Notes under the pieces: generated by a model
The model's database searches: none
What the model was told of the DNA's origin: nothing
Seen by the model: the letters and a program-made list of their open reading frames with translations, nothing else
Origin: Auricularia sp. M13
Lineage: Eukaryota; Basidiomycota; Agaricomycetes; Auriculariales; Auriculariaceae
DNA: 64,000 bases
Reading direction: 5' to 3'
Assembly (NCBI GenBank): GCA_037042915.1
Contig: CM073194.1
Span: 3,100,001-3,164,000 of the forward strand
Translations under genes and position numbers: made by a program
Shown here: piece after piece, positions 33,301 through 44,045 of the stretch
How positions within the stretch are numbered: position 1 is the stretch's first letter
Layout: each line of letters starts with the position of its first letter

Positions 33301-34202
33301 ATAGCGTTAGTTATGTGCCCCAATCGCAAGCTCAAGTGGTTCGAAAAGACCTGGCTGCCAGCAGATATCGCCGAGGCGCGCCGCCTCGCGGTTGAACTCT
33401 TCAACACAAAATACAGGGGCAACAACGGCGCACCTGCCCCATCGGCTGTGTCTGCACGACCTGCGGTTGAACGGGTGAGTGCTGTTGCGATGCTGACGGT
33501 GCAGCATGCGCTGACATGTCCAGTCTGTGTATGCATACTGTGCGGATGAAGATGACTTGGCGCTCCCTGCGGACAAGGACACCATCGAGCACTACCTGGA
33601 CTCGCCCGTTGTCTCGTATAGCGATGTACAGGCCTGCGGCGGGCAACTCAGCTATTGGGAACAACACCGCAAGTTCAGCCCTCGTGTTGCTCAAATGGCA
33701 CTTGATGTCTTGAGTACACCAGGTGTGTGCTGACTCTTACCATCCTCCTTCCCACGTTCTGACGGTCTGCAGCTACCTCCGTCGATGTGGAGCGCTCGTT
33801 CTCGAACGGACGGATGCAGGTTGATCATCACCAGCATAACAAAAGTGCAGAAACATTCACGGCGCAGATGGCACTCGGTTCGTGGGACAACAGCCCATTC
33901 TGGCCTGGCATCGACTACTGCGCCGACCAGCTGGAGGAAATGAGTAACCGCAGTGCACCGAAGGGGTCCAAGTCGGGAAAGAGTGCAGGAACGTCCAAGA
34001 CGTTCGCCATCCAGGTAGATTGAACTCGAAATTGTTGTCGCTATCCTACATCCTGTGTACATACGTTATCCGCGGATTATCCGCAGATGTACACGGATAA
34101 TCCGTGCTCCTCTACCCGTTCAGATACCAGATCAGCGAGATGGCGGTCTCCATCCGCAGATTCATCTGCGGATGATACCCGGATTACCCGTTCTCATCCC
34201 TA
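30305..34202 (+). mobile_element. hAT-superfamily DNA transposon, 3,898 bp, complete ends
   Basis: The termini are 15-bp perfect inverted repeats (TAGGGATGAGAACGG at 30305-30319; its complement at 34188-34202). They are flanked by the identical 8-bp duplication GGGCAGCG (30297-30304 and 34203-34210), the hallmark of hAT insertion. Subterminal regions carry many copies of TATCCGC/GGATAATCCG-like motifs. A directly repeated block, GGATAATCnGT...CAGATCAG-like, lies at about 30394-30433 and 34095-34134; such motifs are usual transposase binding sites. The element encodes one spliced transposase. Perfect duplication and TIRs indicate a recent insertion. Confidence 0.95.
30591..34023 (+). CDS. hAT transposase with N-terminal ubiquitin-like domain
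   Basis: A spliced gene of about ten exons. After a poorly defined first exon (ATG 30591), exons join NVSK-TLYIRGCHAQPWKI to VVGTDASVAEVLYEVQRRYG, VPAADGVLFKSSRYAPLHP and SLRLDDLSILVWSPRLRGGA. That is a ubiquitin-like fold ending in LRGG (31157-31168). A basic region (KRRRTTIRAKG), a degenerate BED-like segment (YYVLTCKTHPE..GTGNFRKTAKAC) and the RNase-H-like core follow. The core has VHVVIDGWTAPNVASYLG, ESHTGEHLAECL, ADNATNND and RIRCFAHIINLMAK. An acidic insert precedes the hATC dimerisation block (TSVDVERSFSNGRM). Near 32,880-32,900 the frame changes between TRWNSDFVCLGAH and VKLLTSEPAYDL without a usable intron, so one small deletion probably disables it. It is otherwise well preserved. 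The acceptor pairing of the first exons is inferred. Confidence 0.82.
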
Positions 34203-34210
34203 GGGCAGCG
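34203..34210. repeat. Target site duplication, right copy
   Basis: GGGCAGCG immediately outside the right TIR, identical to 30297-30304. Confidence 0.95.
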
Positions 34211-34419
34211 GATATGAATGCCCGCGTCACAGCTTGAGCAGGCTTTTTCGTGAAATATTGAGCGGGCGAAGGACGCAGGCAAAGCGAGAAAGCGCAGCGC
34301 GACGAGCGCGGCCTGTGTGACGATGGAGTGTTCGAGACAAGCCGGGTTCGCGCGTTCGGGCTCCGCCACTCAACGTCTTAAGCTTCCTCCCCCGACCGGC
34401 GCATACAGCCTCGCCCACG

Positions 34420-37275
34420 ATGAGCAAACAGTCAAAACGACGAGTCTCTTATTTCTACGACCGTATGTCTATTCCAAAAGCCCAGATAAATACTGAAACC
34501 GAGCCTGGCAGCGGACCTGGGCGCGATGTCGTACGGCTGGAACGCATACATGAAGCCGTTTCGCATGCGCATGACCCACCACCTCATCGCCGCGTACGGC
34601 ATGCTCGACAAGATGCACGTCTTGGTGCGTGGCTCCTCCAGCTAGCCAGAAATCTGACTGAGCACCGTGCTATTGTGCAGCGCCCGAAACGCGCAACGGC
34701 GGTCCAGATGACGGCGTTCCACACCGACGAGTACATCGACTTTCTGACCAAGGTCACTCCGGAGACGTGCCAGGAGCTGCTGCAAGGACGAGACTGTGAG
34801 TGCCTCTGTATGCGCTCTGCCCCCTTCCCCAGTTCCATTATCTTCCTCTACTTTGGTGCCCAAGCAGAATTCTGCTCACGCTCTGGACGCGCGAGCTATG
34901 GAATGCATGCGCCGAACGCTACTTTTGGCTTTGCACCATCGAGGCGGGATGCTGCGCTATTATTCCTTCAGGCTGTATCAGCGATCAGGCCGCCTGCGCT
35001 GCCAGCCTGTTGCTCTGCATGCAATGACCCAGATGCGCACCTGACCACCTTTACGCGCATGTGTTTCTGCGCTCTTTCGCGCCCGGTGTGCCATAGCAAA
35101 ACGGCGGTTCACTGCTCAATGGACTGCCAGCCGTGTCTTCATTTTCGATCCCATGACGCGCTACTTGGTCTTGAGCGCCGAATTCGTGCAATTGAACGGA
35201 GAAAGGCCCAACGCTATCTATCTTAAACCATGTTTCCACCACCCGCTCTCGTTCACCAGCGTTTCGAGCTCTGCCTTTCGCGCTTTCATGACCACGGCGC
35301 GTTTTGGGTCATCAGGAAGCTCTTGTCTCCCCATTTCCCAGCCTCATCCCATTCTCCACCCACCATGCCTCCACCATTTGTATGGCGCGCTATATGAGGA
35401 CAGGCGAAGAGGGACGATTCCTCAGAGCTGTCGCTCCAACTGACCACCGCAACGCTCTGTTTCAATTTCCCTTCGCCTCGTTAAATTCCCTCTTCGGCCC
35501 AATCATCGTTCGATTGCCAACTTGAACTAAACAACATCCTGCAGTTCTCTCCCCCGAGCTCGACAATCCGCCCTGGGACGGCCTGTTCGATTTCTGCTCG
35601 CTCAGCTCAGGCGGGTCCATCAGCGCCGCGCAACACCTCACGTCCGGCGCCGCGGACATCGCGATCAACTGGTCTGGCGGGCTGCACCACGCGAAGAAAC
35701 GGAGCGCGTCGGGCTTCTGCTACGTGAACGACATCGTGCTGTGCATCCTCGAGCTGCTGCGCACGTACACGCGCGTGGTGTACATCGACATCGACTGCCA
35801 CCACGGCGACGGCGTCGAGGAGGCGTTCTACGGCACGGACCGCGTCCTGACGGTCTCCTTCCACAAGTTCGGCGACTTCTTCCCCGGCACGGGCGCGCTG
35901 GGCGACCGGGGCCGCGGCGTGGGGCTCGGCTACGCGGTGAACGTGCCGCTGCAGGACGGCGTGAGCGACGACAGCTTCCAGCGCGCGTTCGAGCCGATCG
36001 TCCGGCGCATCACGGAGTGGTACCGGCCCGGCGCGATCGTGCTGCAGTGCGGCGCGGACTCGCTCGCCGGCGACCGCCTCGGCTGCCTGAACCTCAGCAT
36101 GGAGGGCCACGCGCGCTGCGTCGAGTTCGTGCGCGCGCTCGACGTCCCGCTCGTCCTGCTCGGCGGCGGCGGGTACACCGTGCGCAACGTCGCGCGCACG
36201 TGGACGTACGAGACGGCGTGCGCGCTCGGCGTGCAGGACGACATCCCGCGCGACCTGCCGCACAACGAGTTCTTCGAGTGGTTCGGCCCGCGCTACCGCC
36301 TCGAGGTGCCGCGCAGCAACATGGAGGACCTGAACGTCCGCGATGGCTATCTTGACGAGATTCGGTGAGCGCGTCACGGTGCTGACGCGGGCCTTGCAGA
36401 GCGTGCTGACGTCCGGATAGTATACAAGTCGAGAAGCACCTGCACGACCTGCCCTTCGCGCCGAGCGTCGCGCTGCAGAGCACGCCGCGAGAGCCGATGG
36501 TGCGCGGCGTGTCGATGCGCACTCGGAGCCCGTTGCCGGACGAGGCGGCCTACGTGCCCATGGATGCAGACGAGGTCATACAATGTACGTCCAGAGTTCT
36601 CTCCTTTCACTTGCGCATCTTTTCTCTGCCTCTTCAAGCCCCCGCAGACGGCGCGCTGTTCATTGGCTGTGTGCGTCGGATGTCTGCTGCCGTCGTCAGT
36701 TTTGTCGGCGCCTTCCTTCTCTATCTCTTGTCGCTGCTCCTGCACCCGACTAGCGTTGTTAAAGTGCAGCGAAATCTACGGCCCCCATCTTTTTTTCACA
36801 TCCGTCCATCTTCGCCATGCTGACACAGTCTCCAGCATTTGTCCAAGCAGCACACCACCGGCGTTCGGAGCCCACCCACACCACGTCGCGCTCCTTCACC
36901 GAGCGACAACGAAAACGGCGTCCGGCAGCGCAGAACCAGAACGATCTGGCCTGGAGCTCTGAAGACGAGTCCGACGTCGACGAGGCCGCGCCCGACGCGC
37001 GGCCGCTGCGGCTCGGGCGCGCGGTGCGCGCGAAGATCGACGCCGCGGACAACGACACGCGCGGGCGGCGGTTCTTCCGCTATGACTTCTACGACGACTC
37101 GGCGTATGGGGATGGCGACGGGGACGAGGAGACGGATATGGATTCCGAGCGCGATCGCGACGGCGAGGAGGACGATGCGGACGGGGATGGGGATGGGGAC
37201 GACGAGGATATGGACATGGACGAGGATGAAGGGGATGAGGTGGACGACGAGAAGATGAGTATCGTCGGCATCTAG
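34420..37275 (+). CDS. RPD3: Class I histone deacetylase, Rpd3 type
   Basis: A zinc-dependent nuclear deacetylase of the Sin3/Rpd3 class. Six exons: [14 protein letters not shown] joins [20 protein letters not shown], then [20 protein letters not shown] 749-nt intron (34796-35544) then leads to [19 protein letters not shown]. Active-site elements are intact: [67 protein letters not shown] and [16 protein letters not shown]. Two more introns (36365-36420, 36585-36835) add [12 protein letters not shown] and a tail with [12 protein letters not shown] and a long Asp/Glu/Gly run ([17 protein letters not shown]), a common feature of fungal Rpd3-like C-termini. It ends at 37275. The hAT insertion stops 217 bp before the start codon, so its promoter is compressed or remodelled. 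Confidence 0.95.
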
Positions 37276-37716
37276 GCCATGCGAGTGACTGCGCGGTGCC
37301 CTGGATGTGTTGGCTGTCGCTGTCCGTCGATCTCGTATTTGCTTTCGTGTTTGCTGTCCTGCCCCTGCGTTGTATGCGTCTTGATTTATCGGTTGTATGA
37401 TTGTACTTGATGCGTTGTTCTTGATTTAGTTCGTAGTCAAATGTTTTTTGTTCATTTGAGATCGCACACGTGCGCCGCTGTTCTACTGTCAAATAATATT
37501 GTATGTATTCAACTACTAGTACACGCCCAGGTAATTGCAATGGCCGCTAAATATTAGAAGACGAAAGTGTGTATTGAGATTTTCGGTGCCCGCGGCATTG
37601 CGACCATCTTCAAACAGCTCGCCACACTGACTTCCAGCACTCAGAGGTTGCTGAGGGGGTACGACCGCCGTACCCGCTGGCGTTTCAGCCTCGCCATGCT
37701 GAAAGTACGGCGGGCC
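37276..37716. other. Intergenic, convergent gene ends
   Basis: AT-rich 3' sequences of the deacetylase (plus) and the F-box gene (minus); no gene or repeat seen. Confidence 0.5.
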
Positions 37717-39195
37717 TCACTGTGAATGCGCAAGCCACCGCTTGACCTCGGCAACCAGCCACGCAGGCGCATACGGATGGTCAAGAACGACCTCTCGAAG
37801 CGCGGCAATTTGCTCTGTGCGACCTCCAGTGCGGTTGTAGACAAGTCGCACAATGCCTTCGTAGTTTGACGGGTCTATATGCACAGAAGCGTGAATCCGC
37901 AGGCTCGCCAGCTTCGGCCATATGCACGGCACGGCGTCCGCGAGAGGCGCGAAGAGATTGTCCGAGATACGCGTTGAGTCGTGAGGCGGACGTCCGAACG
38001 CAAGATGTACAACATTCGTGAGGTGCTTGACCGTCTCCAGCACTGTATGGTCGAGTCGGCCGAACAGTTCGAGGTATGTCACCGTCGGCGCAACATGTTC
38101 CAGGAATGGTACCAGGCGCTCATTGATGGGGATGTAATAGAGGGAAAGAGTGGTCAGCCTTGGAGCCTGGAGGCTAGGCTGCGGCCAGCGGGTGAAGAAG
38201 GCCGTTCCAAGCAGACAAAGAGAACGCAGGTCTGGCATCACAAGAGGAAAGACGGGAACAGGCTCTGAAGAGTCCATCTCGAGATGCTGGAGCGTCGCCT
38301 GACTCGTTGATAACAGGCGCGTTGTCGTCGAGGTTGGGCAGATGTAAAAGCATGCGAGCTCCACTAAGGAGGGAAGCCCAGGATGATGTTCCGTGAGTTC
38401 GAAGCCTTTATACGCCACGTTCAGCTGTCGTAGGAGTGGTGCGAATGGAAGATAGGTATCCCGAGGATGCGGACGCGTTTCTTGGTGAACAGGATCCGCC
38501 GCCAGCGACAATTGTTCGAGAACGGGAAGAGGGCCTCGAAAGACATCGAAAAACCTAGCACTGGCCTGCTTGGGGAGCCAAATGTCTACCTTTCGCCAGC
38601 GATGTGACTCTCTGGCTAAGGCTGTCATGCATAGCGCCAATGGGTCCGCGCCGAATAAGGCTTCGTATACTGCCAACGCGTCGCCGAAGAGTATTTCCAA
38701 TGTGCACGGGGCAGACCTCTCAAGCAACACCTCGACGCGCTGCGGACAAGGCGGATTCGGGATGCCGATGTACGTCCACAGCTTTGGGAAGCCCAGAGCG
38801 ACTCTGCGCCATCTGGAGCACACAGTAGCCAGGGTGAATGGGAGGGCTGCGCGAGTAGGATTGTAATCTCCGCTGCCGAACGACTGCCAGTTCTCGTCCG
38901 GTAAGTCGAAGGCAGCCTCGAAAATACAGCGCAACAGATCGTCCGGACAGAAATCAAGGAATTCCTGCATATAGGCTGCCCGCGCAGCGTATACGCTTTC
39001 TTGCATGAGCAAAACGCGATCCTCGAGCTGGAATTGTTGGGTCGCCAGGTCATCTGCCTGCTGTTGGGCAATGCGCAAATGGCGATCCGCTTCTGCGCGG
39101 GCGCTGCGTAGGCTTGCTAAGCGCAATTGAGCGCTTTCCAAGGCCGCAGACTCGGCGTGGAGATGCGCTGCACGCGCAGAGCTGGACCGAGACAT
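37717..39195 (-). CDS. F-box protein, coiled-coil type (paralogue 1)
   Basis: A single-exon protein of about 490 residues. The start MSRSSSARAAHLHAESAALE opens a coiled coil (residues 10-70, ending LATQQFQLEDRV). Then comes the F-box: EFLDFCPDDLLRCIFEAAFD, and LPFTLATVCSRWRRVALGFP with KLWTYIGIP. The remainder is an irregular leucine-rich array (e.g. MPDLRSLCLLGTAFF, APRLTTLSLYYIPI). This layout is one of the most expanded families in Agaricomycetes. The neighbouring gene (39330-40862) and the divergent pseudogene (41008-42534) share it. It likely acts as an SCF adaptor; the substrate is unknown. The frame continues upstream to 39249, but the family alignment supports ATG 39195. Confidence 0.85.
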   Translation of the reverse strand: MSRSSSARAAHLHAESAALESAQLRLASLRSARAEADRHLRIAQQQADDLATQQFQLEDRVLLMQESVYAARAAYMQEFLDFCPDDLLRCIFEAAFDLPDENWQSFGSGDYNPTRAALPFTLATVCSRWRRVALGFPKLWTYIGIPNPPCPQRVEVLLERSAPCTLEILFGDALAVYEALFGADPLALCMTALARESHRWRKVDIWLPKQASARFFDVFRGPLPVLEQLSLAADPVHQETRPHPRDTYLPFAPLLRQLNVAYKGFELTEHHPGLPSLVELACFYICPTSTTTRLLSTSQATLQHLEMDSSEPVPVFPLVMPDLRSLCLLGTAFFTRWPQPSLQAPRLTTLSLYYIPINERLVPFLEHVAPTVTYLELFGRLDHTVLETVKHLTNVVHLAFGRPPHDSTRISDNLFAPLADAVPCIWPKLASLRIHASVHIDPSNYEGIVRLVYNRTGGRTEQIAALREVVLDHPYAPAWLVAEVKRWLAHSQ

Positions 39196-39329
39196 GGAGA
39201 AGTTCGGATCATGAACCGTGTTGCATCCGTCTGTTGTAAGTATCCGCATAAGAACAAGTGAGTATGCACGGAAGAATGCGAAGACATGGTTATGCTATTC
39301 CAGACACATTGAAGCAGATTGTGCTTCTT

Positions 39330-40862
39330 TCAGAGGGAGAGTAAACGCGAGACCTCCGCAGCGAGCCATGTCGGGGGTGGCTCGAGGAAATCGACGCGCT
39401 CAAGGCGGTTAGGTGACTCGTGACCAGCTGGATGGGGAAGCAGATTCCGTTTCTTGATGAGTCGCAAGATGCCGCCCCCTCCCGCGCCCCAAGGTATAAA
39501 CTCTGCCTCGGGACCAATGGTCACGCAGGTTAGCTTCGGCCAAATATCTGGAACGGCATCCGCAAGGTTGCCGAATAGTGCGTCGGGAATGAGACATTGG
39601 TCATCAAAGGGGATGAACTTTGTGAGCGTAAGATGTGTGATGTTGACGAGAAGCTGGAGGTCCTTGACTAGATCTGCCTCGAGATCACCACAGAGCTTGA
39701 TGTGAGTGACTGTTGGTGCAGCGAGGCTGAGTAACGGCAACAACGTGGGAACGACGGCGTTCGCATCGAGGACAAGCGTGGTGAGGCTTGGGAGCGCATC
39801 CGGTGGCCACGCCGAAACAAGTAGCGGGTTGCGCAAGCTGAGTGATCGAAGGTAGGGGAATGCGAAGGTGTGATCCGATAGATCCAATGGACTATGCCTC
39901 GATTGCGAAGAAGCCAATTCCAGGTGCTGAAGCGTCGCTTGGCACAAAGTTAACACCTGCACCACAAAATCGGTCGTAGGAGTATTCCAGATCTTGAGCG
40001 ACAGCAGCGAGGGGAATCCTGGGTGGCCAAGATGGGAGATAATCATGCCCGCAGACAGACCAAGTTCCTTCAAGTTGGGTGCAAACGGAAGGTAATCCGC
40101 CAGCCCATCGTCCCCATTGGTCGAAAGATTGGAGTCACCGGACACGTACAATCGGGTTATAAGAGGTAGTGGACTCCTAAAAATATCCAATTGACTAGGA
40201 CGCCCCCAAGGAAGCCACATTTCAACTGTTTGCCACCGTCCGGAGTGCCGTGAGAGCGCATCAAGGCAACGCTGTAAGGGATCGGCATCCCCAACAAACT
40301 TGTATACGTAGTCCTCCCAAGTGAATTGCAGGAGTATGTCGAGAGGGAATGGAAAGGAACGCGTGAGCAAGACGTTCACACGCTCAAGATGCGCGTCGAA
40401 TTTGGTAATATCATCTGGACCCGGAAGGCTGATATATGTCCAAAGCCTGGGACAACTGAAGGCAACTCTGCGCCACCGCGAGCACACGGCAGCAAGAGTA
40501 AACGGAAGTGCGGAGCGCTCTGCGTTGTATGATCCGTAACCGAACGACGTCCATTTGTCGTCAGGCAGATCGACGGCCGCTTCGAAGATGCAGCGGAGAA
40601 CATCCTCGGGACAGGTACTGTGGAATTCCTGGAGGATCAAACTCCGCGAGATATGAATGCTCTCGCTAAAGGAGCGCATGAGCGACTCGATCTGGGACTG
40701 TTGGGTAGCCAGGACAGTGACACGTTGCTGGGCACAGGACAAAGCTTCGTCAGCATGAGCGCGCTCCTGCCGCAGATTTTCTAAGCGCGCTCGAAGGCGA
40801 TAGAAGGCCTCTTTGTCAGAGCGAAGCTGCGCAGAGAGCTGCGCTGACATGGCTAGCGCCAT
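39330..40862 (-). CDS. F-box protein, coiled-coil type (paralogue 2)
   Basis: A single exon of about 510 residues, clearly paralogous to its 3' neighbour. Coiled coil: MSAQLSAQLRSDKEAFYRLR to VLATQQSQIESLMRSF. F-box: EFHSTCPEDVLRCIFEAAVD, then LPFTLAAVCSRWRRVAFSCP and RLWTYISLPG. Leucine-rich C-terminal segments follow (FPYLRSLSLRNPLL, LPSLTTLVLDANAV, APTVTHIKLCGDLE). It ends AAEVSRLLSL at 39330. ATG 40862 (MALAMSAQ) or 40850 (MSAQ) are both possible; the second matches the paralogue better. The 5' flank contains a TAGG microsatellite shared with the divergent pseudogene. Confidence 0.85.
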   Translation of the reverse strand: MALAMSAQLSAQLRSDKEAFYRLRARLENLRQERAHADEALSCAQQRVTVLATQQSQIESLMRSFSESIHISRSLILQEFHSTCPEDVLRCIFEAAVDLPDDKWTSFGYGSYNAERSALPFTLAAVCSRWRRVAFSCPRLWTYISLPGPDDITKFDAHLERVNVLLTRSFPFPLDILLQFTWEDYVYKFVGDADPLQRCLDALSRHSGRWQTVEMWLPWGRPSQLDIFRSPLPLITRLYVSGDSNLSTNGDDGLADYLPFAPNLKELGLSAGMIISHLGHPGFPSLLSLKIWNTPTTDFVVQVLTLCQATLQHLELASSQSRHSPLDLSDHTFAFPYLRSLSLRNPLLVSAWPPDALPSLTTLVLDANAVVPTLLPLLSLAAPTVTHIKLCGDLEADLVKDLQLLVNITHLTLTKFIPFDDQCLIPDALFGNLADAVPDIWPKLTCVTIGPEAEFIPWGAGGGGILRLIKKRNLLPHPAGHESPNRLERVDFLEPPPTWLAAEVSRLLSL

Positions 40863-40880
40863 TGACACGAGCAAAGCTGG

Positions 40881-40900
40881 AGGTAGGTAGGTAGGTAGGA
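40881..40900. repeat. AGGT/TAGG microsatellite
   Basis: About five AGGT units (AGGTAGGTAGGTAGGTAGGA) in the short interval between divergent F-box paralogues. Confidence 0.9.
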
Positions 40901-41007
40901 GTGATGAAAAGTCGCCAAGTGACCGTCGGGAGCAACGTGATTTCAAGATCCGTATGCTCTCTTCGTCCCGACCGCCTTTCGACCCAACTGCGACCGAACC
41001 TCAGCAC

Positions 41008-42534
41008 ATGTGGAGCGCTCGCTCAGTGCACGCTGCACACCTTTGTGCCGAGTTGGAGGCCTTGGAGCACATTGACGGTCGTATAAAGCGTCTTCAGCAC
41101 GAGCGCGCGGTGGCGGACGAAGACTTGCGACATGCCCAGCGGCGAGCCAACGGTCTTGTGGCATAGGAAATCTAGCTGAAGATATAGCGACGTGCAATAG
41201 AGCAGGGCGTGCGCATTGCACGCTCAACCTATGCGCAGGAATTCATCGACACCTGTCCCGACGACGACTTGCTAGGCTGCATCTTCGAAGCTGTCGTCAA
41301 CGTGTCTGAATAAACATTGGCAGGCATTTGGCTTCGGACACTACAATCCCTATCGCGCTCGGTCTCCTTTCATTCTGGCCTCCGTATGCTCTCGGCGGCG
41401 AAGAATCGCCTTGAGCTACCCAAGATTGTGGACCCATATCGGCCTGCCCGACCCGGATGGTCTTTAATATACGTCCTCAGACTTGGCGCTTGTCCCTTCT
41501 GCTTTCTCGCTCCTTTCCCAGCCCGCTAGAGATACTTGTGTCCGGCGGCTGGGATTGCTACGAGCTCCTCAAAGACGGCAACTCTTTCGAGGAGTGTTTT
41601 GCAGTGCTCTCCCGACATTCTGCGCGCTGGAAGAGGGTCGAGCTTTGGATCCCTCGAGATGTCGGCATTCGGCATTTCGATATTTTCAGAGGCACACTAG
41701 CCCTACTCTCTGAATTGTCGTTGACTGTGCCCATCCTCGAGCAAACGGCCCTGGATGATTGACCGCGGGAGGGCTACCTACCATCCGCGCCACGTCTACA
41801 GAGACTCGACATCGCATTCCGGGGCGCTGCACTTTCGCGGGTCTTACATCCCGGCTTCCCGGAGATGAAATTTCTCAGATGCTGGGCAAACTGCCCGGTC
41901 AATGCTGTCGTAGAGCTCGTAACACTCTGCCAGCGGACAATAGAACACCTCGAAATTGAATCCGACGGCGTTGTAGCAGCTTTCCCGCTCGCGATGCCTG
42001 CTCTTCACACACTTGCACTTCGATCTTTGCCGTTTTATGTCGATTGGCCGCTGCCAGGAAACTTGCTGCTCCCCAATCTGTCTGCAATCGCATTGCGTTC
42101 TTCCGCCATCACATCTAATCTAGCACCGCTTCTCGACCAAGTCGCGCCAAAAGTCACCCAACTTCAGCTCTGTGGCAATATCAAGTCCGATATGCTAGAA
42201 ACACTCAAGCATCTACACGACATCACAAGCCTTCAGTTTTTACGGATATCACCCGATCCTGAATGTAATGTCGAGGATAGATTCTTCCTCCGTCTGGCAG
42301 ACGCGACCCCTTGCATCTGGCCGAAGCTGAAAAGCTACAAGTTGGCTTGTGGGACAAAGGCGCATGGTGATGGACTTCTACACCTGGTCGTCAAGCAACT
42401 TCCAACATGAGTCGCGAAGGATGCGGGAGGCCCCGTGCGTCCTTGAAGGGGTCATCCTCGCCCACGACAATGCGCCATCATGGCTTGAAACGGAGGTTTC
42501 GAGGGTGCCATGCTCTGCTGGCTCGTCGAAATAG
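41008..42534 (+). pseudogene. F-box protein pseudogene (paralogue 3)
   Basis: It starts MWSARSVHAAHLCAELEALE, aligned with the N-terminus of the two intact paralogues. In the segment matching LATQQ.Q it has in-frame TAG codons at 41163, 41172 and 41184; two of them stand where the paralogues have Gln. It continues VRIARSTYAQEFIDTCPDDD and LLGCIFEAVVNVSE, then a TAA. The F-box end is scrambled by frame changes. The LRR part survives in pieces (LSRSFPSPLEILVSGGWDC, RHFDIFRGTLALL; stop at about 41760; LPNLSAIALRSSAI, APKVTQLQLCGNIKSDMLET). The C-terminal VILAHDNAPSWLETEVSR appears in another frame. Multiple stops and shifts leave no functional product. Confidence 0.85.
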
Positions 42535-42787
42535 GTACACGGCTGAGAATGACGCCCAAACATGTGGGTGACTGAGCTGATGCTTCACCAAGAAGGACGC
42601 TCATGTGTGTGTTCAGTGCGCGGCCTTCTTGATTTGGTAACTGTGATTAGGCGAGGAGAGCTCAAGTACGTTGAGATTATGCTGCAGCGCTCGTGGTGGC
42701 AGATCTGAGTGAGGTTTTTCCTTATCTGTCATGGACACCTGATAAGACATGTATTTGCAACTCCGTCAACACGCCTCATCTTGTTCC

Positions 42788-44045
42788 ATGCCGCCCGTGC
42801 TGTTCTGCTTAGGAGATCCCTTGTTGGACATACAAGTGTCTGAGGGCGGCGCAGAGCTGTTAGAAAAGTACAATTTGCAGGCCAACGATGCCATACGCGC
42901 AGGAGATCAGCATGCTTCGTTGTCAGTGTGTCCACTGCCGATCTTCATCTGGATAGCAGCTGAGCTGAGCTTGGATTTTCGGTAGATACGAAGAGGTGCT
43001 TCAGCGAAACCCAACCCTTGTTGCGGGTGGCGCAGCGCAAAATACGGCACGGGCTGCTGCGGTCCGTACGCGCTCCTCTGCTTGGGCTATGCCGCCAACG
43101 CCGGACAGTACATCTTGCCGCCCAACTCGGTCGTGTACAGCGGGTGTGTCGGAAACGACGAGTTGGCGGAGGTCCTGCGCACCGCCAACGAACGTGAGGG
43201 AGTGCTCAGCGCGTACAACGTACATCCGACTGAGCGCACGGGCGCTTGCGTTGTCATCCTCACCGGAGAGAACAGGTCAATGTGCACCCGAGGCAGTCGT
43301 ACTATCCTTTTATTTATGAGAATCTTATCCACCAGGTCGCTGGTTACGACGCTTCGCGCAGCTGGCAAGTTCGACATCGCTCATCTCAGCTCGCTAGAGG
43401 TTGCCCCGCTCGTGGAGGCAGCACGGTATTTCTACACGACCGGCTTCTTCCTCACCAACGGAATGGAGAGCATGCTTCACATTGCAAGGCATGCGGCTAC
43501 AAATTCTCGCGTGAGTGCAGCTGCGACGCTACTCAACGTTTCTGACCCGTCGCTGCAAGGTATTTGCCTTGAACTTCTCAGCACCGTTTATCCCGCGACT
43601 ACACTTTGAAAAGCTCGAAAGGGTCCTACCCTACTGCGATATTGTCTTTGGGAATGATGCTGACGCCCTTGCGTGGGCCGAAGCAGCTGGGTTGGCGCCG
43701 ACCATAGCTCTAGAAGAAGTCGCAGAGCATATCGCGCGCCTACCATTGGTTCAGACGGCGGAATCGCGCGTAGTAGTGCTCACTCGGGGCTCACGGCCAA
43801 CTGTCATGGCTGTTGGAAACGCCACTGCACGCACTTTCCCGGTGGAACTAGTGCCAGAAGCCGACCTTGTGGATACTAATGGCGCGGGGGACGCGTTCGC
43901 GGGAGGCTTCATGGCGGCCCTCATACTAGGCAGAGCGCTCGAAGAGTGTGTGACAGTTGGGCACAAGATGGGCGCGATGAATGTCAAACATGTGCGTGCA
44001 GAACTTGAAGGGCTCGTTCTGCGTGAGACTAATTCTGAGGATTGA
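42788..44045 (+). CDS. ADO1: Adenosine kinase (PfkB family)
   Basis: This cytosolic enzyme phosphorylates adenosine to AMP, supporting purine salvage and the S-adenosylmethionine cycle. The ATG at 42788 gives MPPVLFCLGDPLLDIQVSEG, then NLQANDAIRAG. Introns then join YEEVLQRNPTLVAGGAAQNT and ARAA to YILPPNSVVYSGCVGND. NVHPTERTGACVVILTGENR (substrate lid), FDIAHLSSLE, FFLTNGMESML, NFSAPFIPRLHFE, DIVFGNDADALAWA and the catalytic anion hole DTNGAGDAFAGGF follow in order. All introns are 45-60 nt and phase-consistent. The C-terminus ends ETNSED. The family length (about 345 residues) is matched. An upstream in-frame ATG (42749) exists but the family start fits 42788. The gene is intact. Confidence 0.95.

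Noticed and set aside
35607-36377. 256-codon minus-strand frame within the histone deacetylase.
   Set aside because: Antisense shadow of the catalytic domain; composed of V/A/R/E/D low-complexity typical of reversed GC-rich exons.
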